From positions 1 through 34,509 of the forward strand of contig JAQUXD010000001.1 in NCBI GenBank assembly GCA_028692535.1: a stretch of 34,509 nt of DNA. The letters are read 5' to 3'. Shown piece by piece: positions 32,572-34,509 of the stretch. Source of the DNA: Eubacteriales bacterium (lineage in GTDB: Bacteria > Bacillota > Clostridia > Peptostreptococcales > Anaerovoracaceae). Numbering within the stretch: position 1 is the first letter of the stretch; every line of letters begins with the position of its first letter. A model generated the notes under the pieces. It saw only the letters and a list, made by a program, of their open reading frames with translations, made no database searches and was not told where the DNA came from. The translations under genes and the position numbers were made by a program.

Positions 32572-33389
32572 TGCTCTTCGACTCTCATGCGCACATCAGC
32601 GACCGGCGGTTCGACAAGGATCGCCGGGGTCTGTATCAACAAATCCGGGATGCGGGACTGGTCGTTGTGATGGACGTGGGTTCGGATCTGGCCACGTCTT
32701 TGGATGCGACGCGCGCAGCGGAAGAAAACGATTTTTGCTACGCAGTGGTTGGCTGTCATCCGCACGAGGCCAAGAGTTTCGACGAAGATCAGCTGGCACT
32801 GATCAAAGGTTTGACAAAAAAACCTAAGGTGAAAGCCATCGGTGAGATCGGACTGGATTATCACTACGACTTTTCCGACCGGGAAAGCCAGCGATTTTGG
32901 TTTGCCCGTCAGGTGGGGCTTGCCGTGGATCTGTACATGCCTATTGTGATTCACGACCGGGAGGCCCATGAGGATGTGTTGAGCATCCTGCGGGAAAACG
33001 GGGCGTTTTCCCGAGACCGGAAAGCGCGCTTTCCGGCGCGTCCCGACGGGACGCCGGATGCCCGGGTGCTCTTGCACTGCTATTCGGGCGGCGCGCAGAT
33101 GGCGGAGCAATATGTAAAGCTGGGCGCCACCCTCAGCATCGCCGGTCCGGTCACTTACCGCAATGCCAGGCGGGCCCGGGAAGTGGTGGAAGCCGTGGAT
33201 TTGATGCATTTACTGGTAGAGACCGACGCGCCCTATCTGGCGCCGGAACCCTTCCGGGGCCGGACCAATATCCCGCCCTACGTGGAGCACACCGCTCGCA
33301 AAGTGGCCGAGATCAAAGGCACAACCTACGAAGAAGTGGCGCTGCAAACCTGTCGAAACGGGTGTCGGTTCTTCGATATCGAACTGTAA
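32571..33389 (+). CDS. tatD: TatD-family metal-dependent hydrolase
   Basis: A 272-residue TIM-barrel hydrolase of the TatD DNase family. Metal-site motifs are DSHAHIS (4-10, HxH), GEIGLDYHYD (91-100), VIHDREAH (126-133), LLHCYSGG (167-174) and VETDAPYLAPEPFRGRTN near the C-terminus. Residues about 145-165 form an Arg/Pro-rich insert absent from typical members. The ATG overlaps the metG stop (TGATG), and GAGAGG lies upstream. The metG-tatD order is common in Firmicutes. Confidence 0.93.
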   Translation: MLFDSHAHISDRRFDKDRRGLYQQIRDAGLVVVMDVGSDLATSLDATRAAEENDFCYAVVGCHPHEAKSFDEDQLALIKGLTKKPKVKAIGEIGLDYHYDFSDRESQRFWFARQVGLAVDLYMPIVIHDREAHEDVLSILRENGAFSRDRKARFPARPDGTPDARVLLHCYSGGAQMAEQYVKLGATLSIAGPVTYRNARRAREVVEAVDLMHLLVETDAPYLAPEPFRGRTNIPPYVEHTARKVAEIKGTTYEEVALQTCRNGCRFFDIEL

Positions 33390-33401
33390 AGGAGATCGAG
33401 A

Positions 33402-34509
33402 ATGCACTGTGTAAAGAAATTGATGGACGACATGTACTGGGTCGGCGCAAGTGACCGGAGACTGGCGCTGTTCGAAAACCTGTATCCGATTCCTGCCGGT
33501 ATTTCCTATAATTCCTACCTGGTCCTGGATGAGAAGACCGTTCTGATCGATACTGTGGACAAGGCTGCGACGGGAGTCTTTTTTGAAAATCTTAAGCATG
33601 TTCTCTCGGGCCGGCCGCTGGACTACCTGATCGTCAACCACGTGGAGCCGGATCATGCAGCCGCTTTTGCGGATCTGATCTGCTGTTATCCGAATCTGAA
33701 GATCGTGAGCAATGCCAAAGGGCTTGATATGATCCGCCAGTTCTTTGATTTCGACGTAGACGCCTGCTCTATCACGATTAAAGAAGGTGAAGCGTTGGCT
33801 ACCGGACGCCACAGCTTCCGGTTCTTTATGGCGCCTATGGTCCATTGGCCGGAAACCATGGTCACCTACGACGAAACAGATCACATCCTCTACTCGGGAG
33901 ACGCTTTCGGAACCTTCGGCGCCATTAACGGAAATCTCTACGCGGACGAAGTGGACTTCGAACAGCATTGGCTGCCCGAAGCTCGGCGCTATTATGCCAA
34001 TATCGTAGGGAAGTACGGCGCTCAGGTGCAGTCGTTGCTAAAGAAAGCTGCCGGTCTTCAAATCGAACAGATCTGCTCCCTTCACGGACCGGTCTGGCGG
34101 AAAGACCTGGCGTGGTTCATGGAAAAATACCAACGCTGGAGCTCCTATCAACCGGAAGATAAGGCTGTGATGATTGCCTACGGCTCGATTTACGGGCACA
34201 CGGAAAATGCGGCTGATATACTGGCCTTTGCGCTGGGAGAGGCCGGCGTCAGAAACATTGTCATGTACGATGTTTCTTCCACCGACGTATCCCATTTGGT
34301 GGCCGAGGCCTTCCGGTGCAGTCATTTGGTACTGGCCGCTTCCACCCACAATGCGGAAATCTTTCCGCCCATGCATCATTTCCTGTTGGATCTGAAGGCC
34401 CATAATATGCAGAACCGGACTGTGGCGCTGATCGAAAACGGTACCTGGGCCGCCTCTTCGGGCAAGTTGATGGCGCAGATCGTATCGGGCATGAAAGAAA
34501 TGGATTTGA
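33402..34509 (+). CDS. Flavodiiron protein (A-type flavoprotein, 3' end outside window)
   Basis: At least 369 residues, open to the end of the window; perhaps 25-35 residues are missing. The N-terminal metallo-beta-lactamase-like domain carries the full diiron set: HVEPDH (HxExDH), the His of MVHWPE, the Asp of SGDAFG and the His of SLHGPVW. From about residue 250 a flavodoxin domain follows, with the FMN phosphate loop YGSIYGHTENAA. Such proteins reduce O2 to water and/or NO to N2O and protect anaerobes and their hydrogenases. AAAGGAGAT precedes the ATG at 33402, 12 bases after tatD. No rubredoxin domain is visible in the part present. Confidence 0.93.
   Translation, partial: MHCVKKLMDDMYWVGASDRRLALFENLYPIPAGISYNSYLVLDEKTVLIDTVDKAATGVFFENLKHVLSGRPLDYLIVNHVEPDHAAAFADLICCYPNLKIVSNAKGLDMIRQFFDFDVDACSITIKEGEALATGRHSFRFFMAPMVHWPETMVTYDETDHILYSGDAFGTFGAINGNLYADEVDFEQHWLPEARRYYANIVGKYGAQVQSLLKKAAGLQIEQICSLHGPVWRKDLAWFMEKYQRWSSYQPEDKAVMIAYGSIYGHTENAADILAFALGEAGVRNIVMYDVSSTDVSHLVAEAFRCSHLVLAASTHNAEIFPPMHHFLLDLKAHNMQNRTVALIENGTWAASSGKLMAQIVSGMKEMDL

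Overview
The window reads as a chromosomal segment of an anaerobic, fermentative Bacillota (class Clostridia), moderately GC-rich. The evidence is strong AGGAGG-type ribosome binding sites, a single-chain PurL with a C-terminal glutaminase domain, an NAD-linked [FeFe]-hydrogenase locus with its usual clostridial companion genes, a flavodiiron protein and two bactofilins. No tRNA, rRNA, CRISPR, insertion sequence or phage gene was seen. Coding density is very high and no gene-free stretch exceeds about 230 bases.

Left part (1-7.4 kb). The 3' part of purL ends at a bidirectional terminator. Convergent to it is a five-gene minus-strand unit, read in the order bactofilin, leucine-rich-repeat protein, VWA/DUF2201 protein, MoxR-type AAA+ ATPase, second bactofilin. 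It looks like a chaperone-type ATPase/VWA pair built into a bactofilin cytoskeleton operon.

Middle (7.5-19 kb). A well-formed promoter drives a membrane-bound EAL phosphodiesterase with a dead GGDEF domain. Twelve bases later comes a long run of Mrp/Mbh-type membrane genes: mrpE, mrpF, mrpG, an mbhD-like gene, an mbhE-mrpB fusion, mrpC, and then four separate NuoL/M/N-like antiporter subunits. A DUF554 membrane protein closes the run. No [NiFe]-hydrogenase, quinone or ferredoxin-oxidising module is in the run, so this is an orphan multi-pump ion-translocating module.

Hydrogenase region (19-27.6 kb). The first promoter serves a regulatory set: a DRTGG-like protein, an RsbW-like ATPase, a putative sensory [FeFe]-hydrogenase, a second DRTGG-like protein and a PHP phosphoesterase. 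The second promoter serves the trimeric hydrogenase: a NuoE-like subunit, a GHKL ATPase, a 2Fe-2S protein, a NuoF-like subunit and the catalytic HydA, closed by a strong terminator. Such enzymes exchange electrons among NAD(P)H, ferredoxin and H2. The H-cluster L1 loop is altered in both hydrogenase-like proteins, in complementary ways.

Right part (27.6-34.5 kb). Housekeeping genes follow: an Asp/Glu racemase-family gene, a C-terminally shortened biotin ligase that overlaps it tail to tail, a DMT transporter, a histidine phosphatase, metG, tatD, and a flavodiiron protein cut by the window edge.

The most system-like regions are the orphan four-pump Mrp/Mbh module between a c-di-GMP phosphodiesterase and the hydrogenase locus, and the bactofilin-MoxR-VWA-LRR unit.
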